Shown one piece after another: positions 32,380-40,516 of a stretch of DNA of 42,196 bases. The DNA comes from Myxococcota bacterium. GTDB taxonomy: Bacteria; Myxococcota; JAJVIH01. The DNA lies in contig JAJVIH010000033.1 in NCBI GenBank assembly GCA_022072125.1, positions 1-42,196 on the forward strand. Reading direction: 5' to 3'. The notes under the pieces are model-generated. The model saw only the letters and a list, made by a program, of their open reading frames with translations, was not told the DNA's origin and did no database searches. A program made the position numbers and the translations under genes. Numbering within the stretch: the stretch's first letter is position 1; each line of letters starts with the position of its first letter.

Positions 32380-33363
32380 TCACACCAGACCCTGCTCCTT
32401 GAGCCATGCGCGGGTGCGGGACATCCCCTCTTCCAGCGATATCTCCGGATTGTACCCCAGGCGATCCCGGGCTTTCTGGCAGGACATCTCCGCATGGCGG
32501 CACATCAGAAATATGGCCGCCCGCGTGATCGCCGGCGGCTTCCCGGATACGCGCGCCGCCAGTTCCATCCCCGCGGCGATGGCCAGCGCCTGGTTTCGCG
32601 AGAGGGATCGCAGGGGGGGCGCGCCAGTCATGCGCTGGTAATAACCGAAAAATTCCTTCCACGCCGTCGCCACGCCGTCCGACAGAATAAACGTCTCGCC
32701 CGCGGCGGCTGGATGCGTGGCGCACAGGACCAATCCGTCCACGAGGTTGTCCACATACACGTGGTTGTTGAGGCCCTCGCCGTCCTCGATCAGAAACATG
32801 CGGCCTTCCCGCAGCAGCTTCACCGGGCGGACCGTCCAGTTATGGCTGCCCGGTCCGTATGCCGAAGCCACCCGGGCGACGCACAGGCGATCCGGCTGGT
32901 TGGCGAAGGCCTCCGCCGCGACCCGCTCGGCGATCAGTTTGGTTTCCGCGTAGACGTATGATTTCTCCGCCGCGGGGGTTTCTTCGTTCACCCGCGCGGG
33001 CGGATGAAATCCGTACACGCTGATGGTGGACAGCAGAACAAAGCGTTTGACGCCGGCCCGGGCCGCCTGGTTGGCCAGGCGCTCGGTTCCACGCACATTG
33101 TCTTCCCAAAACTGTTTTTCCTGGCCCCAGTCGCTGGAGCGCGCCGCCGCATGGATCACCGCATCCGCCTCGCCGCAGCCCCGCCGCAACGCCTCGGCGT
33201 TGCCCAGATCGCCCATGATGACCTGGACGCCCATTTTGTTGAGCGCCCGGACTTTTTCCTTGTCGCGCACCAAGGCGCTGACAGCCCAGCCGCGCTCCAG
33301 GCATTTCCGCGCCAGTTGTCCGCCAATAAAACCGGTGACGCCGGTGATGAAAACCGCGGGCAT
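32380..33363 (-). CDS. NAD(P)-dependent epimerase/dehydratase (extended SDR)
   Basis: A 327-residue extended short-chain dehydrogenase. The nucleotide-binding motif TGVTGFIGG (7-15) and the catalytic YAETK (Y138, K142) are intact, with LSTISVYG supplying the catalytic Ser/Thr. The sequence style (VIHAAARSSDWG, NVRGTERLANQAARAGVKRFV) resembles 3-beta-hydroxysteroid-dehydrogenase-like and nucleoside-sugar epimerase relatives, so the substrate cannot be fixed. It ends an apparent operon with the thioesterase (three-base gap) and alpha/beta hydrolase genes upstream. Confidence 0.88.
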   Translation of the reverse strand: MPAVFITGVTGFIGGQLARKCLERGWAVSALVRDKEKVRALNKMGVQVIMGDLGNAEALRRGCGEADAVIHAAARSSDWGQEKQFWEDNVRGTERLANQAARAGVKRFVLLSTISVYGFHPPARVNEETPAAEKSYVYAETKLIAERVAAEAFANQPDRLCVARVASAYGPGSHNWTVRPVKLLREGRMFLIEDGEGLNNHVYVDNLVDGLVLCATHPAAAGETFILSDGVATAWKEFFGYYQRMTGAPPLRSLSRNQALAIAAGMELAARVSGKPPAITRAAIFLMCRHAEMSCQKARDRLGYNPEISLEEGMSRTRAWLKEQGLV

Positions 33364-33366
33364 GGT

Positions 33367-33822
33367 TTACAGCTTTCCGCCCTGATCCGTTTCGTCCTGC
33401 TTGCGCTTGATATTGAACACCGCCCGGCCTTCGGCGACCAGTTTGTTATCATCATCCTGCCAGACGCGGATATTGGTCGTGGCGACCCGGTTGCCTATGC
33501 GCGTGACCTCGCCGCGCGCATGCAAATCCGCCGGCTGGGCGCGGCGCAGGTAGTCCACCCGCATGTCCACGGTGGAGACCCGATCCCCCGGCGTGACGGC
33601 GGTGAAAACCGCCATGCCGCCCGCGGTGTCCACCAGGGTGGCGATCAACCCGCCGTGAATGGCCGGACGCCAGGGATCGCCAATCAACTCGGGCCGGTAT
33701 GGAATGGTCAGGGTGCAGGCGCCGTTTCCCACATCCACCACCCTGATGCCTAAAAATTTGTTGAAAGGAATCAGTTCGTCGGTCCATTCGCGGATCAGGC
33801 GAAGATATTCCTCACGTTCCAT
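33367..33822 (-). CDS. PaaI-type hotdog thioesterase
   Basis: A 151-residue single hotdog-fold domain, normal for acyl-CoA thioesterases of the PaaI/YbaW-like group. Key segments are FNKFLGIRVVDVGNGACTLTIP, RPAIHGGLIATLVDTAGGMAV with the HGG turn followed by the catalytic-type Asp, and STVDMRVDYLRRAQ. It should hydrolyse an acyl- or aryl-CoA. I chose the ATG at 33822 (MEREEY) over the GTG two codons earlier because AGGGTGG lies just upstream of it. The start overlaps the end of the hydrolase gene, so the two are translationally coupled. Confidence 0.88.
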   Translation of the reverse strand: MEREEYLRLIREWTDELIPFNKFLGIRVVDVGNGACTLTIPYRPELIGDPWRPAIHGGLIATLVDTAGGMAVFTAVTPGDRVSTVDMRVDYLRRAQPADLHARGEVTRIGNRVATTNIRVWQDDDNKLVAEGRAVFNIKRKQDETDQGGKL

Positions 33823-34744
33823 AACCACCCTGCGGAAATAACTGGTTGCGAAAGACCTGTTCGCCGCACCAGCGCCCCACCAGGTCCCAGATGGGGCGGC
33901 TGGCGGTCGAGGTGACCAATTCCATATGGCCGGGAGCGATGCTCAGACCCGGAACCGTCTGGCGCGAGGCGGTGATACAGGAGACAGGCGCATTGCGCAC
34001 GGCCGCACGGATGAATTTCTCCGCGGATACAGGCCGGCACATCAGATCGTCCCCCGCTCCGGCGATGGACAGGATGGGAATCCGGATATTGCCCGCGCCT
34101 TCCAGGTAATCCACCTGGCCATCGGCGCTGGTCCAGCGGTTGTGGCGCACCCACTGGATGAACTGGCCGAAATAGCTGCGCGGCTCGTTGTCCGGTCCCA
34201 GCCGCAGCGCGCGAGCGGGAAAATACCCCAGGCGTTTGGTGATGCCCCAGACAAACTCCATCTGGGCGCGCTTTTTCAACCAGTAACGCAGTTCGGGCTC
34301 AAAACGCCGCAGCCAGACATTTCCCGCCAGCGACACCATTCCATGCACGGGAAGATGCGGCTTTTGCCCCAGCAGGGCGACGCCGGCATGGGCGGTCAAG
34401 GAATGCCCCGCCAACACCAGCCGGAGCCCCGGATGGCGCGACGCGCCGGCGCGGATCGCCGCTTCGATGTCAATCATGATGTCGTCGTAGGTCCAGTCCC
34501 TCTGACGGGAGGCGCCGGGACCGGAGTCCCCGTGGCCGCGGCAATCCCAGGTGATCACCACATGCCCCAGTTCGGCCCAACGGCTCGCCAGGCCGCCGCC
34601 GCGCGGACGGTCCAGCGTGCGGCGGCTGCACATCATGGCGTGACCCAGGACGATCAACCCCTTGGGCTCCCCGGGGGGAAGAAATTCCTCCGCCGCGAGG
34701 ACCCAGCCGTCGTGGGTCTGGATCGTGAACCGGTTGGCAGCCAT
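33812..34744 (-). CDS. Alpha/beta hydrolase
   Basis: A 310-residue alpha/beta-hydrolase-fold enzyme. The nucleophile elbow is GHSLT (S115), the acid is in GAGDD (about D232), and the catalytic His is in APGHMEL (H273). An oxyanion segment LGHAMMCS and a DCRGHGDS turn are typical. No signal peptide is seen. It resembles cytosolic esterase/lysophospholipase-like members. It leads the hydrolase-thioesterase-epimerase operon, which together suggests turnover of an acyl-CoA or lipid. The Cys-rich lipoprotein gene ends 34 bases upstream on the same strand. Confidence 0.88.
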   Translation of the reverse strand: MAANRFTIQTHDGWVLAAEEFLPPGEPKGLIVLGHAMMCSRRTLDRPRGGGLASRWAELGHVVITWDCRGHGDSGPGASRQRDWTYDDIMIDIEAAIRAGASRHPGLRLVLAGHSLTAHAGVALLGQKPHLPVHGMVSLAGNVWLRRFEPELRYWLKKRAQMEFVWGITKRLGYFPARALRLGPDNEPRSYFGQFIQWVRHNRWTSADGQVDYLEGAGNIRIPILSIAGAGDDLMCRPVSAEKFIRAAVRNAPVSCITASRQTVPGLSIAPGHMELVTSTASRPIWDLVGRWCGEQVFRNQLFPQGGYGT

Positions 34745-34778
34745 GAAAACCGATCAGAACAGATTTGACCCCATCCAG

Positions 34779-35612
34779 TCAGGGGGTGCAGAAGCCGATG
34801 CAAATTCCATCGGGCTTGTCTTCTTCATATTGGGCGCATTCCACCTGGGTTGAACCGCTCTGCTTGCATTCCGCATTGTTGATGGAACAAGAGCCGCCGC
34901 GGGTATTCGGGGCGTTGGGGGGAGGCGTGGGCGGACCACGCCAGTTGTTGGGAATACATACCCCCCCATAGGGGAACCCTGGCTCCTCAATAGGCAGGCA
35001 ATATTCGCCCTGCATACATTCCGCGCGGGGTTGCGGCGGAGTGGGCTCCACCGGCCCCGGCTCGACCGGCGTTTCTCCGGGGAGCGGTCCATAGCACTGC
35101 TTGTACTGGTCCGCGCAGCGGCGCGCGATGCAATCGTAATTCAATTCGCCGCGCCGGTTGACGCACCCGCCCCGTTGGGCGCAGCGGGTCAGTTCGCGGC
35201 GGCAATCCATGCAGGTTTCGTCCGAATCAATATTGTTCGAGCAGTTGCGGCGGCAGAACTCGTCGCCACAGGACGCGCGGCAGGCGGCGATCTCCGGGCA
35301 GGCGGTTTCTTCAATCCAGGGGGGAGGTTCGGCGGGACCGCCATCCATGTCTGGCGGAGGGGGAACCGGATCCGTTGGAACACCCGCATCGGGAGCAGGC
35401 GCAGGGGGGGTATCCACCATGCCGCCGTCGCGTCCAGGCATGGGACGTCCGGGTTTTGAACCCGGTTGCGGTCCGCCCGGCCCCTGTTGGGAAAGCCCCG
35501 CATCGCCGCCGCCGGACAAACCGCCATCGCTGGGGTTGAAGGAAGGCACGAACGAGCGCCCGCAGGCGGCCAACGCCCAGACCATGGCCAGAAGAAGAAG
35601 TGTATTGCGCAT
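34779..35612 (-). CDS. Cys-rich surface lipoprotein
   Basis: A 277-residue lipoprotein: signal peptide with lipobox LAAC (Cys18), then a Gly/Asp/Pro-rich spacer (DGG, DAG repeats, about 25-105) and a Cys-rich domain with about 20 cysteines (ASCGDEFCRRNC, CMDCRRELTRC, CIARRCADQYKQC, GYCL-like and a final CIGFC). The spacing looks like several small disulfide-bonded modules. No known domain is recognised. The DGG-rich spacer is the style of myxobacterial outer-membrane lipoproteins. The ATG at 35612 is chosen over a TTG two codons upstream. It follows the outer-membrane barrel gene on the same strand, 76 bases away. Confidence 0.8.
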   Translation of the reverse strand: MRNTLLLLAMVWALAACGRSFVPSFNPSDGGLSGGGDAGLSQQGPGGPQPGSKPGRPMPGRDGGMVDTPPAPAPDAGVPTDPVPPPPDMDGGPAEPPPWIEETACPEIAACRASCGDEFCRRNCSNNIDSDETCMDCRRELTRCAQRGGCVNRRGELNYDCIARRCADQYKQCYGPLPGETPVEPGPVEPTPPQPRAECMQGEYCLPIEEPGFPYGGVCIPNNWRGPPTPPPNAPNTRGGSCSINNAECKQSGSTQVECAQYEEDKPDGICIGFCTP

Positions 35613-35688
35613 GACCAATTACCCAGCTGATTGCATCGGGACCCCGCAGGCAAGCTAACAAACCCCGGGACACGGGGCAATGAAGGAA

Positions 35689-37260
35689 TCAAAACCGCGC
35701 CTGAACAATCAGGTTATAGCCAAAGCGGTAGGGATTCTGGAACTCCCGGATGGCGATGCCCTGGGCGTTGTCCGTCAACCGCGTTTCGTTGTTGTCAATC
35801 TGGAAATACACCTCGGTGAGCAGCGCCATGAAATCGGAGATCTGCCAGCGCACCGGCGCCTTGAAGGCGATGATCGGCGTGGCGTTTTCGCCGGGCGGAA
35901 GAATCGAAAAATCACCTTCGCGCCGCACCACCACCTTGCGCTCGCCCGCCATATCGGTTCCCGGGTTGTTGCCGGCGTCGAGTTTCCCCTTGAACCAGGC
36001 GGGAACCTGCAAGCCCGCCTGCAGACCCGGCGTCAGGTGCAGGTTTTCAAAATAGTAATCCAGCCCCACGGCGGCGAAAAACTCGGGTCCCTGCTCGCTG
36101 TTTTTCGAAAAATCCTGAAAGGGCACGAAGCCGGGCACGTTGTGCAGCACAAACGACAGCGACTGGAAGGCCGCGTCGCCAAACAGCCTGAAGCGGTTCC
36201 AGCGGAACTCCAGGTTCACGTCACCCGCCATGGCTTTCTGCACCACCGTGCCGCCCGCGGCGCCGGGGTCTTCCAGCGTCTGCCCCAGCAAGGTCAATTC
36301 GCTGGCGGCCTTCCAGGAAAAACCAGGCCGGTAGCTGGTGGGAGCGAAGAAATTCATCTCGTCCTCCGGACCATTGCGATAGAGGCGGAAATCAATCGAG
36401 GTCTCCGGCTCGATCCCTTCAAAGAATGCGATTTGCGTGGAACCGCCGAAGGCATGCACCGGTTTGCCCAGGACATTGCGGTTGGGATTGACCCCGCGCT
36501 CGAACCATCCGCCGTTGACCTCCCAACGGAAGAAGCGGGTGAAATCAATTCCCCAGCCCGCCAGCAGGCCGTAATTGGTCTGCTCTTCCTGGATTTCCTG
36601 ATTGAGCAATTGCGTGGTCTTGAGGCCGATGAACGAATACCAGCAGGGTTGCTTGATTTCGAACTTGAAGGCGGGCGTGGCGTTCGGATTGTTGACGAAG
36701 GGAATGCCGCCGCGGAAGAGATCGGAGGCGGGCTTGAAGAAGATCGGCGATCCGCCCCATGAAATGCGATACGAATATCCCAGGCGGAAACGGTCGCCGC
36801 TGAGCGGAAAACCGGTGAAGCTGATGTTGCTGCGGTTCCGCTCGTCCTTTTCTTTCTCTGGAGACCAAATGAGGCGGATATAGCTGCCCGAATCCTGGAT
36901 CACCGTGTTGCGGTCCGACACCAGAAAGAAACGGAGCACCAGCGAGGCCTCGGTTTCCAGCCCCTCGAAATAGGCGGGCATGCGCTTGTACATGACCAGG
37001 TGGCTCAGGGTTTCAAATCCCGAGAAGCGCGTGTTGTAGTTGTCGAAGAAGAGGGTGTTGCGATCTCCGCCGCCGATGCGCGCCCCCGGATTGGACGGAT
37101 TGGTCTCGCCCGGTTTGACCAGCACGTTTTCATCCACGAATGAAAACGACACGCGGGTGTCAATAAAATCCGACGCCCGTGCGGCGCCCGCCGCCAACAA
37201 CGCGCCTGTCAACAGGAATCCGGCCAGCCGCGCGGGTGCGCGGGAAATTCGCCCAGTCAT
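35689..37260 (-). CDS. Outer-membrane beta-barrel protein, function unknown
   Basis: A 523-residue protein with a signal peptide (hydrophobic core LLTGALLAAGAARAS, cleavage near residue 29). The mature part alternates hydrophobic and polar residues in many aromatic-rich strands and ends in a terminal Phe (NLIVQARF), the usual signature for barrel assembly. I recognise no named family; GSTQIAFFEG, FRWEVNGGWFERG and FRLFGDAAFQSLSF are typical barrel strands. It could be a porin-like channel or an enzyme-free surface protein. GGAGGGG precedes the ATG, and a small hairpin CCGGC-GAAA-GCCGG (37287-37274) lies just before that site. It sits among surface nuclease-type genes, possibly as their importer. 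Confidence 0.8.
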   Translation of the reverse strand: MTGRISRAPARLAGFLLTGALLAAGAARASDFIDTRVSFSFVDENVLVKPGETNPSNPGARIGGGDRNTLFFDNYNTRFSGFETLSHLVMYKRMPAYFEGLETEASLVLRFFLVSDRNTVIQDSGSYIRLIWSPEKEKDERNRSNISFTGFPLSGDRFRLGYSYRISWGGSPIFFKPASDLFRGGIPFVNNPNATPAFKFEIKQPCWYSFIGLKTTQLLNQEIQEEQTNYGLLAGWGIDFTRFFRWEVNGGWFERGVNPNRNVLGKPVHAFGGSTQIAFFEGIEPETSIDFRLYRNGPEDEMNFFAPTSYRPGFSWKAASELTLLGQTLEDPGAAGGTVVQKAMAGDVNLEFRWNRFRLFGDAAFQSLSFVLHNVPGFVPFQDFSKNSEQGPEFFAAVGLDYYFENLHLTPGLQAGLQVPAWFKGKLDAGNNPGTDMAGERKVVVRREGDFSILPPGENATPIIAFKAPVRWQISDFMALLTEVYFQIDNNETRLTDNAQGIAIREFQNPYRFGYNLIVQARF

Positions 37261-37332
37261 GTCAGCCCCTCCGCCGGCTTTCGCCGGATTTCAGTCGCCC
37301 ATTCGCGCGCCTCCCGGTTGGCGCGCTGGAGA

Positions 37333-38454
37333 TTAACGTTCCTGCAGGGGCAGATCGCCGCTGTCGCGCACGAGGAGCACCCACCGGGTGGGGTATCGCC
37401 CCTGGCCGCGCGGAATCTGCCGCAGATTGCCCGTGATGGAGACGAACTTCCGCTCCGCCTGAGTGGACGGATCAAAATTCCGCACTGTTCCATCGCTGAT
37501 GATCTTGATGGTCTCGCCCTGCCCCCCATCCAGCTTCACCGGCCATTGCTTGTACCGGTTGTAATCTTCCATCTCCGGCGCGAAGCCGCGCACGTTTTCC
37601 ACCCGCACCAGCCCGCCCTCGAACGCCTCCAGCGCGTCGCGGCTGGCCAGTTCCGGAGAGGTGATGACATGCGGCGGCGGCTCCGGCGCCCGCGTCTCCG
37701 AAACCTCCCACGCCGGGTTGGTCAACTGGGTGGAGATGCCGCCGAACTCGAAGACCGTGCCTTCCAGCCGCCGCAGCAGCATGCCGCGCTCCACATCCTC
37801 GGGAGAATTGAAGTTGAACACGAAGATGGAAGCCCAGCGGCCCTCCGGCTCTTCCAGATCGGTGACGAACATCCCGTCCACGGTCACCCGGGTGACCACC
37901 ATGGTTCCGCTGGTGATCGAAATCCGCCGGTCGAGCAGCGGAGACTCGCCGGAAACGCTTTCCTGCACATCCCGGATCCGCGGATTGGGAAAATAAATGG
38001 GCGGACTGACGCCCACCGCGTATCCGGCCGCATCCTGGCCCTCCCCCAGTTCTTCCGCCCAGATGAAGCATTTGCCAAAGGCCTGGACAAGGCCCGCCTG
38101 CACCCCGCGCGCCACGCCGTCTTTCAGTTCCACCGTCAGCGATTCGACGGCCTTGCCATCTGATCCCGTCAGCACGCCGCCGCGGGCGGTGATCAGCACC
38201 TTGCGATTGACGGGGAGAGGTTGCTTGCGCTCGTCCAGCGCCTGCAGGGATATACTGAAAAACCGCGGCTTGCCGCCCGTCTCCAGCGGGCGCGCTTCAG
38301 TTCCGGTCTCGCCATCGAGAACGAATGCAATACTGGTCAGGCCCTTGCGGAGTCCGGCGGTCTCGCTGACGCAGGAGACGGCGCCCATGGCCAGCACGAG
38401 CGCCACGGCCAGCCCGCGGGCGCGGCTATTGGGTGATGCGTTCAATGCGCTCAT
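37333..38454 (-). CDS. Lipoprotein with C-terminal OB-fold-like domain
   Basis: A 373-residue lipoprotein with lipobox GAVSC near residue 28. The last 120 residues (SRDALEAFEGGLVRVENVRGF, then TIKIISDGTVR, SITGNLRQIPRG, VLLVRDSGDL) look like the OB-fold-like module found in extracellular nuclease proteins such as ExeM/YhcR relatives. The middle is beta-rich without a known name. The frame extends further upstream, but the ATG at 38454 begins the signal peptide, with AAAGG eight bases before it. The start lies 29 bases inside the end of the 5'-nucleotidase gene, so it is co-translated. A nucleic-acid or nucleotide-binding role beside those enzymes is inferred. Confidence 0.75.
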   Translation of the reverse strand: MSALNASPNSRARGLAVALVLAMGAVSCVSETAGLRKGLTSIAFVLDGETGTEARPLETGGKPRFFSISLQALDERKQPLPVNRKVLITARGGVLTGSDGKAVESLTVELKDGVARGVQAGLVQAFGKCFIWAEELGEGQDAAGYAVGVSPPIYFPNPRIRDVQESVSGESPLLDRRISITSGTMVVTRVTVDGMFVTDLEEPEGRWASIFVFNFNSPEDVERGMLLRRLEGTVFEFGGISTQLTNPAWEVSETRAPEPPPHVITSPELASRDALEAFEGGLVRVENVRGFAPEMEDYNRYKQWPVKLDGGQGETIKIISDGTVRNFDPSTQAERKFVSITGNLRQIPRGQGRYPTRWVLLVRDSGDLPLQER

Positions 38455-40360
38455 CCTCGAAGCCTTTGACGCAGGGCAGCAGGTCATAACGGGAGGGCTC
38501 CAGTTGCGAACACTCCGGCAGCGCGGATCGTTCCGGGCGGTCGCAGTTCTTGACATAGGCGCAATAGGCCTCCGGGGTCCGGAAATTGCTCCGTCCACAC
38601 AACAGTTCGCCCAGGGGCAGGCGCTCCCCGGTCAAATAGGACTGCAACTCGCCGCCGTCGCAGTCCTTGAGGTGATAGTCCTCACGGCGGGCGCTTTCGC
38701 AGAGGTAGGATCGCCATTCGCTCTCCTGGGCGAAATCCTCTTTCCGGCAGGCGGGCAGTCTGGACATATGGTCAATCAGCGTTTCACGCAGCGAGATGCC
38801 CGTATTGAACTTGGTGGTGTTGCGCTGGAGGATGCGGAATCCCGATCCGCCGCCGGCGATATAGTCGTTCACCGCGGCCTTGTAAGAGCCGTTCAGGTTC
38901 AGCGGCTGTCCGCCAATGGTGATGTTTTCCGCCTTCTGGGTGACGCAGTTCATCACGAATTTAATCCCGGCGACCTGCGCCTGCGTGCTGCAGCCGCGTT
39001 CGCTGCTGCGCTCCACCACGAAGTTCATCAGGTCCTGCACCTCGCGTCCGCTCAGGAAAATGCTGGTCAGGGAGTTCTCAAAGGGGAAAACCTCGAACAT
39101 TTCCTCTCGGGTGATGGCGCCAGCCTGAAGATCCGCGCGGATGCCCAGCGAATTGGTCATGCCGAAATCCGCCTCGACGCGGCGGCGGGCGCGCATGGCC
39201 TCCGCCACCAGGTTGCCAAGCTGCGAATCCCCGCCATTGTCGCCGAAGCGGCGGACCATGCCCGGGGCGTAGGCGAAACGCTCCTCCAGGTTGATGCGCT
39301 GGTTCAGTTCAAACAGGAAAGGCTCCAGCATATTGGCGATGGCGCCGTCATCGGGAACGCGGCTGTCCACCGGAATGATCCGGTATTTGTGGCTGAGCAC
39401 CCGCTGGTAAACGGGACGCCCGTCAATCTCCACCGGCTTGCCGCCCTTGTCCTTGAGTGGGTTATCGAGGCGGATGACCGTGTCCAACCGCCCCACGTAT
39501 TTCGCGAAGGCGCCCGAATGAGACAGGATGACATCACGCCCCCAGGGGTCTTTGATGACCTCCGGCGGGTTGAGCACGATATGCAAATGGCCGCCCAGGT
39601 ACACATCAATATCGGGAACACGGCGGATGATCTCCCGGTCATCGTTCAGGCCCAGGTGGCTGACCACCACAATCAAATCCACCATCGGCCGCAGGAGTTG
39701 GACATAATCCCGCACGATGGAAACCCCTTCCAGCGGGGTGACGCCCAGCGAATTGCCGCCCTCGACGATGGAGTTCAGCGAGGAGATATTGGCCATGCCG
39801 ATCACGCCGATGCGCAGGCCGTCCTTGTTGAGGATGACGTAGGGCCGGGTGAAGTCGCCCAGATTGCTGCGGCGGGTGATGGTGTTGTCGAACAGATAGT
39901 TGGCCGCCAGAACGGGAAATCCCCGGTGCATCGTGTACATCTCGGACAGGATCTGTACGCCCTTGTCGAACTCGTGGTTGCCTATCACCGCCGCGTCCAG
40001 CCCAACCATGCCGAGAAAACGGATCTCCGCCTCGCCGGAAAACAGGTTGTAAATGGGGCCGCCCTGAAAGCAGTCGCCCGAATCAAGATGCACCACGCGG
40101 CTCGCCCGGGCGCGTTCCCGCTTGAGCACGGTGGCCATGCGCGCCGCCCCGCCAAAGGGGGCGTTTTCGGGAAGCAACCCCAGCGCCCGATCGGTCGCCC
40201 CCGGAGAAAAATCATAGGGAACCAGCCGGGAATGGATATCCGACGTGTGCAGAAAGGTCAGGCTCAAATCCTGGCCTTTCAGATCCGTCTTCACCCCTTC
40301 CGTGGTGCAGGCGGCGAACAGCAGGGCCGCGGCGGCGGTATGCGCGAACAAGGCTTTCAT
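38426..40360 (-). CDS. 5'-nucleotidase/UshA-family lipoprotein with Cys-rich tail
   Basis: A 644-residue lipoprotein: lipobox FAAC (C18), metallophosphoesterase domain with HTSDIHS (D41, H43), DSGDCFQGG, GNHEFDKG, VSHLG and GHLH, then the C-terminal 5'-nucleotidase domain with FPFENSLTS and YIAGGGSGF for substrate binding. All metal and active-site motifs are intact. It should dephosphorylate nucleotides outside the inner membrane. Beyond the normal family end is a roughly 110-residue Cys-rich extension (CRKEDF to CVKGF) not usual for UshA. The ATG at 40360 is chosen since it opens the signal peptide; the frame is open to 40507. A promoter with TTGTCA/TAGACA at 17 bases lies just upstream. 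Confidence 0.9.
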   Translation of the reverse strand: MKALFAHTAAAALLFAACTTEGVKTDLKGQDLSLTFLHTSDIHSRLVPYDFSPGATDRALGLLPENAPFGGAARMATVLKRERARASRVVHLDSGDCFQGGPIYNLFSGEAEIRFLGMVGLDAAVIGNHEFDKGVQILSEMYTMHRGFPVLAANYLFDNTITRRSNLGDFTRPYVILNKDGLRIGVIGMANISSLNSIVEGGNSLGVTPLEGVSIVRDYVQLLRPMVDLIVVVSHLGLNDDREIIRRVPDIDVYLGGHLHIVLNPPEVIKDPWGRDVILSHSGAFAKYVGRLDTVIRLDNPLKDKGGKPVEIDGRPVYQRVLSHKYRIIPVDSRVPDDGAIANMLEPFLFELNQRINLEERFAYAPGMVRRFGDNGGDSQLGNLVAEAMRARRRVEADFGMTNSLGIRADLQAGAITREEMFEVFPFENSLTSIFLSGREVQDLMNFVVERSSERGCSTQAQVAGIKFVMNCVTQKAENITIGGQPLNLNGSYKAAVNDYIAGGGSGFRILQRNTTKFNTGISLRETLIDHMSRLPACRKEDFAQESEWRSYLCESARREDYHLKDCDGGELQSYLTGERLPLGELLCGRSNFRTPEAYCAYVKNCDRPERSALPECSQLEPSRYDLLPCVKGFEDERIERITQ

Positions 40361-40379
40361 GCAGGATGGAATCCAGCGC

Positions 40380-40408
40380 TGTCTACAATGATCCGGAACC
40401 GGTGACAA
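40380..40408 (-). promoter_or_regulatory. Candidate promoter of the 5'-nucleotidase gene
   Basis: On the minus strand TTGTCA (40408-40403), 17 bases, TAGACA (40385-40380). The -35 is strong (five of six) and the -10 weak. Transcription would start near 40373, only 13 nt before the ATG at 40360, and no Shine-Dalgarno is evident. Confidence 0.4.
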
Positions 40409-40464
40409 CGGCTTGTCCGCCGCGCAACAAGAACACGGCGGCACGACCAGCATGCCAAGCGGCC

Positions 40465-40478
40465 GCGTGACGTCACGC
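40465..40478. promoter_or_regulatory. 14-base perfect palindrome, candidate operator
   Basis: GCGTGACGTCACGC is a perfect palindrome with core TGACGTCA. It lies in the 156-base gap between the endonuclease I and 5'-nucleotidase genes, about 60 bases upstream of the latter's candidate promoter. A few perfect 14-base palindromes are expected by chance in 42 kb, so only the location supports a role. Confidence 0.35.
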
Positions 40479-40516
40479 CGGCTTCTCCGCCCGCACCCCA
40501 GCCGCAACCAGAAAGC

